From Hydractinia symbiolongicarpus (Eukaryota > Cnidaria > Hydrozoa > Anthoathecata > Hydractiniidae), in assembly GCF_029227915.1 (NCBI RefSeq), contig NC_079882.1:28136001-28200000 (forward strand): a stretch of DNA of 64,000 nucleotides, in the 5' to 3' direction. Position 1 is the stretch's first letter. Each line of letters starts with the position of its first letter. The notes beneath the pieces are model-generated. The model had not been told where the DNA came from, ran no database searches, and saw only the letters and a program-made list of their open reading frames with translations. The translations under genes and the position numbers were made by a program. Positions 46,701-57,384 of this stretch are shown piece by piece.

Positions 46701-49174
46701 AGATCTTTACCAGAAGAATTATTTTTTTAGTACGTGCAAGTTATGTAAATTGATTGTTTGTTCATGAAATTTGTACGCTTCTTAGGGACGTTACTTGGAA
46801 TAATGAACGATAATATGGAAAAACGTAAGGAAGGCAAATACCTTGATCTTCTTCATAAATTATACATATTTTCGGGGGTAAGTTAAATTGTTGAATCTTG
46901 TTTTCACTAACAGAGAAATTCTGTTTTCAAGGATTAGGCTGTTCAAACTACAAGAACATATATTGAGCATAAACAATCAAGACGGCAATGTGCCCAAAAT
47001 GTGAATATACTATACTGCATTATGACAACTGCATAAGACCAACAATTCTTGCGCTTTTTGCTAACAAACTGGACTCAAAGTGCTATTTGTACAGTTTAAG
47101 TGGTCTCTGCATCACTGATTTTACTCTCTTTCCTTGCATTTTTAAAAAAAATCCATTATATTCATCGAGAAATCCAAAAACGGATTATTATTCAAGTGAT
47201 TAAAGCCAACAACATTTACTTTAAGGTTAAAACGTTTTGTATGTCTGGTTAATAAACATGTATGGATGTGTATAACTTTTGAATACACTGTAGGGTGTGA
47301 TGCATGCATACATATGCCCATGGGTGCACAACTAACTTCGAATTTTGGTGTTTTTACGTTTACAATTTCTTTGTTGTTGTTATTATGTATTTTGATTATA
47401 ACTCTAGCATGATACTTCGATACTGTCGTTAACTGCTGCTCTGGATATAGAAATGTCTGTGCCAACATTTGCGTCATGCATGATGGTGGAACTCTACAAA
47501 GATTCTGGAAAGTAAGTTATTTCTGTTTCTTTTCTAAAATAACATGCGTGACTAACTTGATGCTAACGAACCAGGTTTTTAGGGCGTTGAATTTTTTTAA
47601 CATCCACAATTATGTAGCCAGTGCTCTTGCTCTCCAATAACTCAACTGTTTTCGTTCAAGCATTTTTCATATAAACAAAGAAGTGCACATACGGCCCAAG
47701 AAAGTGTTATATTTTTTCAAAAAAGAGTAACGCGCTAATTTTCTCAGTCATTTTTTTTTTTTTTTTGCAACTAAGACGAACCATTACAAGTTGTCAAAGT
47801 GTGAACTACTTATGATAAATCTACTGTATTATTGCCATTATTTATATATACCCATGGTTTGTTTAAATCACATATTTCATGTTTAGCAATTATTTCGTTG
47901 AAATACATTATCGAAATGATAGCAGTGGCTCCACTTACCCTATGAAATTGAAAGAATGCGATTACCAATGTCCTTTAGCTGCTTTTATCAGGTATGTATA
48001 TATTGCTCTTGACATTACTGAATGTATAGTTACTCTTTGTAAGATCTATCAAAAAGGTCAAAGTTTAAAGATCGTTCCTACAAGTAATCATTTTCGCTGT
48101 TTCCATAATAGTTATGCGCACTTTCAAATTATTCGCAAACAAGTCTTTGGACTTGCAGACATCATAGGTAAAAATCCTTTTATGATTTTAGGTTCTAGTA
48201 CCTATATAACATGAACCGGAATGGTTTCTGGGGTAACAAGGTGGCAATGTAGTATATTTTAGACCAGAATATGTGAAAACTACATGTTTGTTCTATGATG
48301 CGTGCATCAACTAGCGAATTTTCAACGTTCTTTACGGAGATATATCAGCAGAAGAACAAACAGTTCTTGAGGCTTACTTGTTGTGAAACATTCGTTAGGC
48401 GATGAAAATTATAATTTCCTAAAAAATATTTCTGAAAATATAAACAGAATTGCAGTTCAGTTGAATTATTATTGTTTTTTTAGTTTGACAAAAAATCGTG
48501 TACCAACTAACAGGGATAAAGAATGCAATTTCCCTAAGAAAACAGATTTTTTTACTGTTTATCGTAAGTCTATGTTTTTCCCCTTCCTTTTTTCTTATTT
48601 TTTTCGTGCGGTTAAACCTTTTTTAAGTTTAGCATTCCAATTTAAATCTTAAATATCTTAAAAAATGTCACGTTAATGTTGACTATTTTATTTTTAAAAC
48701 TGCATATTTTCACCGTGGTTAAGAATACCCAAATAATGAAATTGTGAAACACGCTAGCTCCCGCGCTGCTTTGCTTTGGTCAAGTTATCACAGACGACTC
48801 TAGCATTACTAGTGGCTTTTTCTTGAAGCTTTGCATAAAAATATAATCTAGTAACCATAACCAGACCTCCTTCACAGAATCGTGGTATTAATGAACAAAA
48901 CTCTTCAAAGGATCTTTAGTTGTAACAATAACTGGGAGCGTTTCACAGGGCGCTCACTCGTAGCAGTCCTAAGTAAAAATTAAAATCTTTGTCTTTCTTT
49001 CTAGGCCTAAAAATTGCTTCATTACTCTTTGTTGTAACCACTGTTCTGTTGCTGATGATCATCATTATACTGTGCATCAGAAGAAGGGCGTATTTCACAC
49101 GTAGAATGGCTTATAAAGTAAATAGCTATGGTGACGATGAAAGTTTAATACAGGAAATGAAGGAAGAACTTTAA
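37727..49174 (+). CDS. Histidine acid phosphatase, lysosomal/prostatic type, 13 exons
   Basis: Exons joined by GT-AG borders with matching phase: 37727-37813, 41910-42008, 42983-43078, 43926-44012, 44099-44164, 44717-44815, 45351-45437, 46313-46436, 46786-46877, 47408-47511, 47887-47991, 48112-48167 and 49005-49174. The total is 1272 nt, or 423 residues, the length I recall for human lysosomal acid phosphatase. It has a signal peptide (1 to ~20) and then LYRHGHRSP (30-38), which holds the nucleophile His33 of the RHGxRxP motif. [12 protein letters not shown] (98-109) follows, with the phosphate-binding arginine region, then [17 protein letters not shown]. The proton-donor HD pair (280-281) opens exon 10, the sequon NYT is present, and a transmembrane helix spans ~370-392. 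The cytosolic tail ends [11 protein letters not shown]. Its DDESLI (411-416) fits the [DE]xxxL[LI] lysosomal sorting signal. The expected reaction is hydrolysis of phosphomonoesters at acid pH in the lysosome or at the surface. Intron 1 (4.1 kb) holds repeats; the others are shorter. Confidence 0.95.
38270..38996 (+). repeat. Dispersed repeat R2 in acid phosphatase intron 1
   Basis: Starts at ACCGTGGAGAAATCCACTTA. It contains two related sub-blocks (GAACGGCTAATGAGAC..., ACAAACGGTTGCAGAGATAT), TTTTTTGATGACGTCATCAA, GACGTCACCACCTCGTTTCC, CACTGTAATGGCTTC and the end TCTGTATTATTATAAGAGA. It is nearly collinear with 57385-58122 and has the same short ORF at its end (38934-39119). It has no coding capacity for transposition. 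Confidence 0.72.
39465..39660 (+). repeat. Partial R2 copy starting with a foldback
   Basis: CGATGAGGCCCGTGAA (39473-39488) pairs with TTCACGAGCCTCATCG (39492-39507) around a 3-base loop, with one mismatch. It is followed by R2-like sequence (CTTGAAACGCTGATGAAAG, ATGTATAGGATC, AAGATATAAGGGTTTAAA). The R2 start elsewhere has a shorter GTGGA...TCCAC hairpin at the same point, so this copy has an extended stem. It lies within acid phosphatase intron 1. Confidence 0.6.
40552..40588. repeat. Perfect 14-bp inverted repeat in intron 1
   Basis: TTCTTCTTGTATAG (40552-40565) and CTATACAAGAAGAA (40575-40588) form a perfect stem with a 9-base loop. No repeat copy recognised elsewhere in the window. Confidence 0.6.
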
Positions 49175-49359
49175 TAGTATTTTTTATGGTGGAACTTTTT
49201 TGGGGTGTTTTTACATAGGCTGGTTAGTAATTAATAGAATAGTGAAGCATATTAATACCAATTCTTGACAGTTAAACAAATGTGGCAAGTTCAGGGTATA
49301 CTTGAAGGGTAACCAATTTATACCTAAGCTAGATTGTTTATTAATTTCTAAAATACTAA

Positions 49360-49365
49360 AATAAA
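49360..49365 (+). promoter_or_regulatory. Candidate poly(A) signal of acid phosphatase
   Basis: AATAAA 186 bases after the stop codon, the first such motif downstream. Confidence 0.45.
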
Positions 49366-52300
49366 AAAATTCATTGTGGATTGTAGTGAAGACAATTCCT
49401 TACTGGGAAATCGGGCAAACCTTCAATTGGATTTGGTAGATAAGTTTTATGGAACTATTTGTATTTTAGATGTTATTGGATTAGTTTATTTTCTAAATAA
49501 TTGATAGACGATGATGATGTTTATTATGTCCAGTATTCTAATAGTTAGTGACGTTCTTGACAGAGACCTTTTTTTTAAAAGAAAACAAAACTGTGTAATA
49601 ATGTGTCGTTATTTTTATTTTTTATATTTTAAAAGCATTAAGCATTGCAAACACCTGTCGTAACGCATTGTTTTTTGTTTTTTTCAATACTATTTTTGTC
49701 AAAATGTTCCTTAAAACGGGAAAAAAATGTAATATCACATTGACATTATTTGTCATCATGGTTTTTTTCGGGTTCCATGTGAAACGAAAGAACAAAAGTA
49801 ACTCTATGCAAAGTTGTCAAGCGAAAATATTTGGATGTAGCATAATAAATATGCTTTCAAATCTCATTACTGTATCATATATTATTTTGATTTTTAAGAG
49901 AATTTTGGAAGATTTATACTTCCTGATTAAATGTTTTTAATGAAGATTGAAATGAAGTAGGATTTTTTTACCGTTTACCACCGACCAAAAAATGTTTAGT
50001 CAGAGAATTTTCAACAATATTTTGTCTTCCCAGTGTTATTCCGAATTCCGACCCAAGCTATATTTTTAAGAATAGCTAAATAGCTAAAAATGATTCCAAC
50101 AAACTGATAAACAAATAATCAGTCTGCACAACAATATTTGTATGTATATATAGTAAATAAGGATGGCCTTTCAATTTATTTCTTCATTTTACAATATTTT
50201 TACACCGACGTTTTCAATTTTAACCACTTGTTTTTTTATAAAAACTGGCATGGTGTAGCATGAATATGTATTTTTGTAGTATTAGTAGTTGTAAAATATT
50301 TGAACCAAAGGTATTGTGTTCTTTTAACAAGAATTACTGAAATCAGTTTATTTTTATGACATCGTTATTTGGTCAAGAATTTGAATCTAAAACGTGCAAA
50401 AACTGCTCCGGTTTAGACAAAAAAACCTTAACGAAAAAAAATCACGATTTTTTTACAAAATCCTGTGTCAGGAACAGATGGGTTATTTTTTCCTGACTTC
50501 TCAAAACTGTGCAAAATTGTTTATTTAAATATTTTTTATCAATTCCAGATTAATATTGAAAATAACAAATTGCTTTTGACTTTAGTTTCTTTTCGTTTTA
50601 ACAGTTAATTATTATTTTAAAATTACTTTTATTATTAAAAAAAATCTATATCCATTTCTTAGACAGGCCAAAATGGAAAAATGGTTAATACTCCTGCGTT
50701 CTGCAAACTCGCTACTTTTCCGTACATGTAAGCCAGGTGGACAGCGTTTGAAATTTGCCATTGCCATTATCTACCGCTCAAAAACATAATTTTCGTTCAA
50801 ATTTTGCGACTCTATAATTACAGCATATGGCGGCGAACTTCTAAATTATCTGTATCGTTGTTATATTTTGTGCATGATAGCAGTCACATTTTTGGGTTGC
50901 AGATTCCAAAACATAAAACTTAGTTGATAGCGAGCTAAGTTATAGAACTAAGCAAGCAACAAAAATGATCATTACAAATTTTCGAAATTTGGATATGATA
51001 TTGAATGTTTAATTACTTTGTGTGACAGTTGGTCTTTGTGTTCCTTTTTGTCATGAATTTCCAAATCACAAATTCGGCATATTTTGTAACTCCATATAAT
51101 GTTTTTTGAAAAACAAGACCTAGAATGGAGGATTAAAATATGATGAAACTAAGCAAGAAAATCTCAATAAAAGCTGTAAATTGCGTGGCAGAGCCCTTTC
51201 ATTTTAACACTTCAATATCGACAATGGGAGTTTTCAGGATAATGAATCAACATAATACAGTTTGAGAGAATTTTCAGCAATAAAAAATTAAACGATGGAC
51301 GAAAACGTTATTTTCTTTCCTTCCTTGTACCCACTTTACAACAATAAAATATCTTTATAGTTGTAAACACAGTTTCACAAATCGATGTTGCAGCTTTCTT
51401 GCAACTCGTCTTCAGTACCATATTCCACTTATTGATTCTCAAAATTAATTCACGCCAAAAAATCCTATTCCAACCAATCGTCAAATGAATTCAATCAGTA
51501 GTTGCCAAAGCAGTTTTTACTAATATTAAGCACACCTTTTTATGGATAGCTACGAACAACACTAAAAACTATGCATGTTTGCGACAATATCAGTACAAAA
51601 TCACCAAACAAAAGCAAAAGAATGTCCAGTAGCTATGTGTGATTTGAGGTACTTTCTTTTGTAGTTTTTTTGCATAATAGCTCTAGCTATCTAGCTACAA
51701 TCGTTGAATGTTGAAGAGGCGAAATAAGTACACACCAGCTCCAATGTCGATTATTACATAAATATGTACACTAGATCTTTAAAACTTTATTGGGTCAGTT
51801 CATTTTTGGTGAGTTTCAAACTAGAGGTTGGATAATGCGTTAAAATTCTCTGATTCTCCTCAACTGTTCATAGGCGTCAACTACTACTCGGTGATACTAA
51901 GGTGCGATACCTTCGACCAAGGCATGGGTTTTACAAAAATATAGCTGATGCAGCAATTTGGCACATGCTCAGAACCTACTATTTGTGTATGGAAAACTAT
52001 TATATAACAACTTCCTAAATTTTATCTTTCTTTATAACAAATTGACAGTTGTTTTCAAAATATGGGCCTAAAAGCACCTTTAATATAGCAATGGCCATAG
52101 AATAAGTGTTAAATTACGACATATCTACCAATATTCACGCAAAAGAAGAAGATAGCCAGAGTCACACATCCAATAAAAAATATTATCTAAAGTTTTGTAT
52201 TTAGTGTGTATGTCATGCCCCAAGCTTTTTCCTTGACCATAGTGCTAATAACTAGCTAAAAAGTTAGAACCAATTACAGTCCTTAAAAAATGAAATCAAT

Positions 52301-52416
52301 GAAAATATGATAGCTTTATTACGCATCGCCTTCTAAGCCAGTCAAATGCGGCAAAAATGTAAACATTAGCTAGAAGTTAAGATAGCGCAAATACCGAGTC
52401 ATAACATTTTTATAGT
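49366..52416. other. Intergenic; one half of a direct repeat pair
   Basis: No convincing gene. A short ATG frame at 50672 (MEKWLILLRSANSLLFRT) ends at a GTAAGC donor-like site and could be a first exon, but nothing supports it further. The segment 51338-51400 (TTTACAACAATAAAATATCT, ACACAGTTTCACAAAT) recurs at 52812-52880. Confidence 0.35.
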
Positions 52417-52441
52417 ATGTCTGTAATCAATCCCTTGTCCT

Positions 52442-52744
52442 ATGGCATTGCAAAATGTTTGGCATTCCGTTTGTATTCTGAAAACTCGAAACTTATTAAA
52501 AAAGAAAATGAAATCCCTAAACAATTTTTCATCACGTCTTTTAAGTAAACGTTACGAACTATATAAGGAGTTTTTTAACGATTGTGGAATCAACTTTCAA
52601 GTGACCAATTTAAACCAATTTAAAAGCAGGTGTTTGGAATTAAAGTGTATTTTCAAAAAGTATCAAGAAGACAATCTGAACTCTTATATTAATGCTTCGA
52701 GGCAAGACACTGTCGTAGTTTTTTATAACAACTTTACAATTTAA
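52442..52744 (+). CDS. Hypothetical ORF, possible exon
   Basis: A 100-codon ORF with a basic start (KTRNLLKKKMKSLNNFSSRL) and a helix-like, Cys-containing middle (YELYKEFFNDCGINF, NQFKSRCLELKCIFKKYQED). No domain recognised. An overlapping frame from ATG 52418 (MSVINPLSYGIAKCLAFRLY...) runs to a donor-like GTAAAC near 52547, and I cannot tell which frame, if either, is used. It lies 0.8 kb upstream of the orphan terminal exon at 53569 and might belong to the same gene. Confidence 0.25.
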   Translation: MALQNVWHSVCILKTRNLLKKKMKSLNNFSSRLLSKRYELYKEFFNDCGINFQVTNLNQFKSRCLELKCIFKKYQEDNLNSYINASRQDTVVVFYNNFTI

Positions 52745-52811
52745 GTTTGTAGTTTACAAATACAAAGGGAATTGGGTACTAAGTGTCTTTATTGAAACAT
52801 AGAATTTTTAA

Positions 52812-52880
52812 ATAGACTTTACAACAAGAAAATATTTATATAGTTCTAAGCACAGTTTCACAAATTAATTTTGAAGCTGT
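52812..52880 (+). repeat. Second copy of the 51338-51400 direct repeat
   Basis: TTTACAACAAGAAAATATTT, then AGCACAGTTTCACAAAT and GAAGCTGTC, aligned with 51338-51400 at roughly three bases in four. The two copies are 1.47 kb apart in the same orientation. Confidence 0.5.
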
Positions 52881-53259
52881 CGGCTTTTTTATATCTATAG
52901 GCACCAACCAGTTAGCTAAATGTTTAAAAACGCGTACTCCCCTCTATCCAAAAAAAATAGAAATTGTTTTGATTTATTTCACTGTTCAGAACGAGTTATG
53001 ACTTACTGGAACTGAAAATAGTGATACTTCAATTTTACCACTATTATACCTAGGGGCACAAAGAACCCGCGGCAATTTCAATTGGGCATATCTTTTTTTG
53101 TCGATGAAATTGAATGTTGAAATTTTGTGACTTTTCCTAACTTTTATTATAGATTTTATCAAAAAAAATTGGGGTTAAAAATTAAATAAAAACTTAGAAC
53201 TCTTTTTTTCAGCAAGTCAATATAAAATAGTTTTGTTGCTGGTTTTGTTTCTAAAATAG

Positions 53260-53297
53260 GATCTAATGGCGCGAAAAAGTAATCGCGCCGTTAGATC
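53260..53297. repeat. GC-rich 15-bp foldback
   Basis: GATCTAATGGCGCGA (53260-53274) and TCGCGCCGTTAGATC (53283-53297) pair with one G-T wobble around an 8-base loop. It is notable for two GGCGCGA cores in AT-rich DNA. Confidence 0.6.
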
Positions 53298-53568
53298 AAA
53301 TTCTTCTTAAAAATTTAGTTGGATTTTGGTGTTTGTTATGGGAGTGTTGCTAGAATTTTTAATAAGCCAGTAAAAGCATAGATCCAAGAAGGAGTCTAGA
53401 TAATAGCAGTAATTACCCATTGCTGGAAAGCAGTAAGTGCATTATTTCATTTAAATGTTTTCAGTTGATATCTAACACAAAGTGGTGTCAAAGCTTCAAT
53501 GAAAAGGCGAAATTTCTGATAAAAATCAAGTGGTTGAAGCTAGTACATTCTTTTTGTTAGCTTTTCAG

Positions 53569-53743
53569 CGAAAATTGTTTGCGCCAGATTCCAAATCTAA
53601 AATTTGAAGTTGCTGAAATGAAAAAAATTCTGCAGAGAAGGAGTGGTGTAGTTGTGGACGACGATTTAATTTTTGTCTCCTGTATGGAAATGAAAGACTT
53701 GTTAGAAGTGGAAGGTCTCCTTAAGATCAACAAGGAAGATTAA
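53569..53743 (+). CDS. Orphan terminal exon of an unrecognised gene
   Basis: After a good acceptor (TTTTTGTTAGCTTTTCAG), one base completes a codon and 57 codons run open to TAA at 53741. The residues include ENCLRQIPNLKFEVAEMKKI, then LQRRSGVVVDDDLIFVSCME and LLEVEGLLKINKED. The composition is mixed and protein-like, unlike the K/N/F/I noise of chance ORFs here. A poly(A) signal AATAAA follows 33 bases after the stop. The upstream exon must end in phase 2. None was pinned down; 52442-52744 is one candidate region. Function unknown. Confidence 0.45.
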
Positions 53744-53776
53744 CAAAAAAATGGTGCATTGACAAATTTTTTTACC

Positions 53777-53782
53777 AATAAA
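53777..53782 (+). promoter_or_regulatory. Poly(A) signal after the orphan exon
   Basis: AATAAA in CCAATAAAGTACC, at the usual short distance from the stop at 53741-53743. Confidence 0.5.
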
Positions 53783-54316
53783 GTACCTCTCAGCCTTTTT
53801 CTTTTAAAGAGGCTACAAATTAGGCTTTAATTTTCGACTGGGCTATAAAATATTTATAAGCACCGTATGTTAATTTGTTTAAATGTTCAATTTTAAAGGG
53901 AGGTAATAAATTCGAAAGAAAAGAATGCGGAATTAGTGTATTACCCATCCAAAAAATAACTGATAGTCGCCGAAAAACTAACAACAGCCTTTACATTTTA
54001 CGATACAAGATTTTTTTTTGTTAAATTTCTTACTTGACGCAGCATGGAGCAGCGAATTTTGGGGAGACAATCAAAAACATCATGTTAGCGTAAGTGTATA
54101 ATTGATTAATTCTTATCATCGCAAGTACTTGTTTCTTATCCTTATTGTGTACTTCTTTGCATGAAAATTTCACAGTCATTTTAAAATCGCAGTTCACCCC
54201 GATCAGACCTCTGATCATGACGGTCGAGCATTCTCTGTGGAGAATGAAATACGGATGTGCTATGATAAATATTCACCTATATGTATACACAACATCCGGA
54301 TAAACTATCTGAGTTT

Positions 54317-54421
54317 ATCACTAACATATTGCCGCACGTAGTGTAGTGGGTTCGTCTGCGGCTCCCAGTTCTGGGGACCGCGGATCGAATCCTGCTCACT
54401 GCTTGGTAGTATGTTAGTGAT
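54317..54421 (+). repeat. tRNA-like sequence enclosed by a 12-bp inverted repeat
   Basis: An A-box-like TAGTGTAGTGG (54339-54349) and a B-box-like GGATCGAATCC (54382-54392) stand at tRNA spacing, with TCTGCGG...CCGCGG between. The acceptor stem does not pair well, so a functional tRNA is unlikely and a SINE head is more plausible. Outside it, ATCACTAACATA (54317-54328) and TATGTTAGTGAT (54410-54421) are perfect inverted copies. Confidence 0.6.
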
Positions 54422-54988
54422 GAACAAAGTAGTTCTTCTTCAATAAGAAAAATATACTTGAAAAAAAAGGAAGTAAAGAAAAACTTGGAAATAAGGAAAG
54501 GGTGCTGTTCGAGTCAAGCGATTCGGAAAGAGAATCATAGCTTAAACCAAGAACTTGATTTTGAGTTTGCAGTAGTCTGAGTTTATTGATTGTGACATGC
54601 CAAAGGAATTAATTATTAGAGATTAGTCTTTTATTGTTATAAGATAGTTTATGTTTCAGTTAACTTTTGCCATATCTAAAACTCTATCTATCTCGCAATA
54701 TCTAAGTATCTCGCAATTTCATTTTTTACGGAAACGTTTGTCTCTCCTTTTTTACGTTGTCTCCATTTCGCGATATTTCGAATATTTCTCCTTCTCCATT
54801 GAGGTTTGCGGCCGGCTCATCAAAATGCATCCAACATTTCATTAAAAGTTTTTGTTCGCATGTTGGATGATGTGTTAGATGAAAATTTGTTTGAATTTCA
54901 AAAGTTTAAAAATTCGAAATTGCGTTTGAGTTGCTTTATCCAAGACTTTTCATCCAACATGACGTGTTCATTTATTTGACTGCTCACC

Positions 54989-56190
54989 ATGAAGGACTTT
55001 GCAGCTATTATGGCTTTAAACGAGTTATTGGATGATGAAAAACCGACCAGGGGAAAAACACAAAGCTGGCTGAAAAGAAGACAAGAAAGAGGATATTTTA
55101 CAAATATTATCCAAGAAATGATGATAGAAGACAGACAAGGATTTTGGGAAATGTTCCGGATGGATGTGGGTAATTTCGAATTTGTACTGAGCAAAATTTT
55201 TAACCTTATCTCGCAAAAGGAAATAGTTGGTGGGACTAGACCGATTGAAGCAGACAAACGACTGGCCTTCAACCCCCCACTACGTGGCCACTGGCGGGTC
55301 ATTCAAATTACTAAGCTTCAAGTACTGCATTTAAATGAATGTGTCTTACATCGTAAAGGGTTGCTGTAAAGTTGTGGTTGAACGTCTGACAGCTGATTTT
55401 ATCAAAGTCCCTGCAACAAAAGGCACTGGCTTAAGGCTGCGAAAAAATTCGAAGAAGGTTGGAATTTTCCACACGCTCTTGGTACAGTCGACGGGAAACA
55501 TGTAGGAATCAAAAGGCCAAACAATGGCGGATCAATTTTTTACAATTACAATTACAGGTCCGTCGTACAAATGTTTATATGCCGATGTTAGTTCAAACGG
55601 GAGAGTCCACGCTTTTGGAATCTGGAATAGAACCACCCTTTTCAAGGAATTTAGAATGGAACAGTTGAGCTTCCAGCTGACAAAAAGCTTTCGAATGGTG
55701 AAAGCGCTCCCTATGTATTTCTAGGGGATGACCCTTTCGCTCTTAAGGAACTTATGATGAAACCTTTTCCTTAACAGGGCTTAAACAAAGAAAGGCGAGT
55801 TTACAACTACAGATTTAATAGGGCTCGCAGAATTTCAGAAAATTTGTTTGAGACTTTGGCAAATCGTTGGAGAATATTTTTTAGTATCATTAATCTTGAG
55901 CCGAAATATGTAGAAGACGTAATCCTTACGGTACTTACACTCCACAACATGTTAATCAAGAGCCCTAAATCATTTAAGGTTATCGACCACCTTCATTTGC
56001 TGATATTATCCTGGAAAATTGAGAAATAGCAGACGGAAAATGGCGCGATGAAAACCTTTCGAAATTGCTTTATTCTTGGAAGTTCTTCGAAGTGGACACG
56101 ATACTTCTTTATATGCAAAATCTGATAGAGAAACTTTTTTGGACTATTTCTTAAACGATGGGACAGTAGAATGGCAATGGAAGTGCTGTT
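54989..56190 (+). pseudogene. PIF/Harbinger transposase (DDE_Tnp_4 / HARBI1-like), frameshifted
   Basis: The first frame (from ATG 54989) has MKDFAAIMALNELLDDE, RGKTQSWLKRRQERGYF and FWEMFRMDVGNFEFVL. It shifts near 55265 into CKVVVERLTADFIKVPATKG, and on to WNFPHALGTVDGKHVGIKRP with the first catalytic Asp. Another frame supplies YADVSSNGRVHAFGIWNRTT (second Asp region). Later come YVFLGDDPFALKELMMKPF, ERRVYNYRFNRARRISENLF (third acidic residue, Glu) and LTVLTLHNML. The order is complete and the residues are intact, but at least four frame changes or stops break the gene. Its role in an intact element is to cut at the terminal repeats together with the MADF/Myb-like partner. Confidence 0.85.
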
Positions 56191-56599
56191 AATTGGAAAT
56201 AATGAAATAGATATGCTTGGTTACATGTTGCTACTTGTTTGTGACCCTTTATGTTAAAGAAAATTATATAAAGTGTACGAAAATAAAAAAATATATATCC
56301 CGTTATTGTTTATCATTTCAATATAATTTTGCCCTCCGTGTTCGGGCTGGCCATGATTAAATGATGCTTGAACTTAACTTTGGGTGGAAATATTGAAAGC
56401 CAATTTACCTTGAGGTCCTGTACGTTGATGAGATTTTGAGTAAGAAGTGCGTGAGGTTAGGACTGATGAGAGTTGAATGGTGCAAAGTTGTGTAAGTTGA
56501 AAATTGGTATTCAAACGGACTTCTTTGCTCTTCTACTTCTATTAGATGAAATTTCGGCTTCAAATAAAATGTCAGATATGCGTTTTTTCGCTATTCTTT

Positions 56600-57330
56600 T
56601 ATTGCAGTTATCCAAACTTGACATTTTTCCTCAACATACAATGCAAAGTTAGAAGTCTTCGGAACTATCGCGTCATTTTTGGTGTTAGGGTTGGGCAGCT
56701 GCTTTTGATGTTATGGCGTTTGTACATTTGGAAATCAAAAACTTCTTTTCGGCAATTGACTTTTTCTTGGGTACCGGCTTAGTTTCTACCGCTTTTTCTG
56801 TTGACCCATTTTATTGTAATATTATTTTGCTTCAAAGTACCCTAGCCTTGATAAATGGGACTAAAAACGACAGTTAATCGTAATAAACCCTGTTACTAAT
56901 GTATAATTCGTCATTACTCTGTCCGCTCTTAGTAGTTTTTTCTTTGTTTATTTTTCGTCCTAATTGTGCCCTCAAACCGTTTATCTTTGTTTTTATTGAA
57001 GCAGCTGTCGTTTCCAAGGCTGTCGGGATTTCCGAGTATGCTTTTCTTTTATGTCTCGTTTTTAATAACCAAGGTGTTGTAGGTCCCATAAACATGGATT
57101 TCCTTCTAACATATCCATCATAAGGGTTATATCAGCATCAATCCAATCTTTTGACGCCTTTGTTTTGGAGTCTTTTTTCTTGCTTTTTCTCTTTTTTTTT
57201 CAGCCTTGCTTTCGGTCGATTTAGTCTTTCAGCATCCTTTTTCATCCTTTGTTTTTAAAAATTTTTCACCTGGTTAGTAGATATCGTCTTCAGAATCACT
57301 GGCCATAGCTACCATCCTGACTTTTTCTGC
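56600..57330 (-). pseudogene. MADF-domain partner protein of the Harbinger element, broken
   Basis: Minus-strand coding pieces begin near MVAMASDSEDDIY (about 57315). They continue through a lysine-rich linker (KKTPKQRRQK) into a MADF/Myb-SANT-like domain: a decayed first helix, then RDIKEKHT/KRKAYSEIPTALE and SIKTKINGLRAQLGRKINKE, then TKSGQSNDELYISN and VYYD. A TAA follows VYYD, but LSFLVPFIKA and later AEKKFLISKCTNAI continue the family pattern. At least two frame changes and two stops are present. In PIF/Harbinger elements this second protein binds DNA and imports the transposase into the nucleus. Confidence 0.68.
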
Positions 57331-57384
57331 TTCTTCTCGCAATTCACAAATAATTTTTTCACACACACTCTCGATTTATTTATT

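Noticed and set aside
51338-52880. LTR retrotransposon
   Set aside because: The direct repeats are short, and no gag/pol words, primer-binding site or TG...CA ends were seen between or around them.
54331-54406. Functional tRNA gene
   Set aside because: A and B boxes are present, but the acceptor stem does not close and the T stem is imperfect. It is treated as a SINE or tRNA relic.
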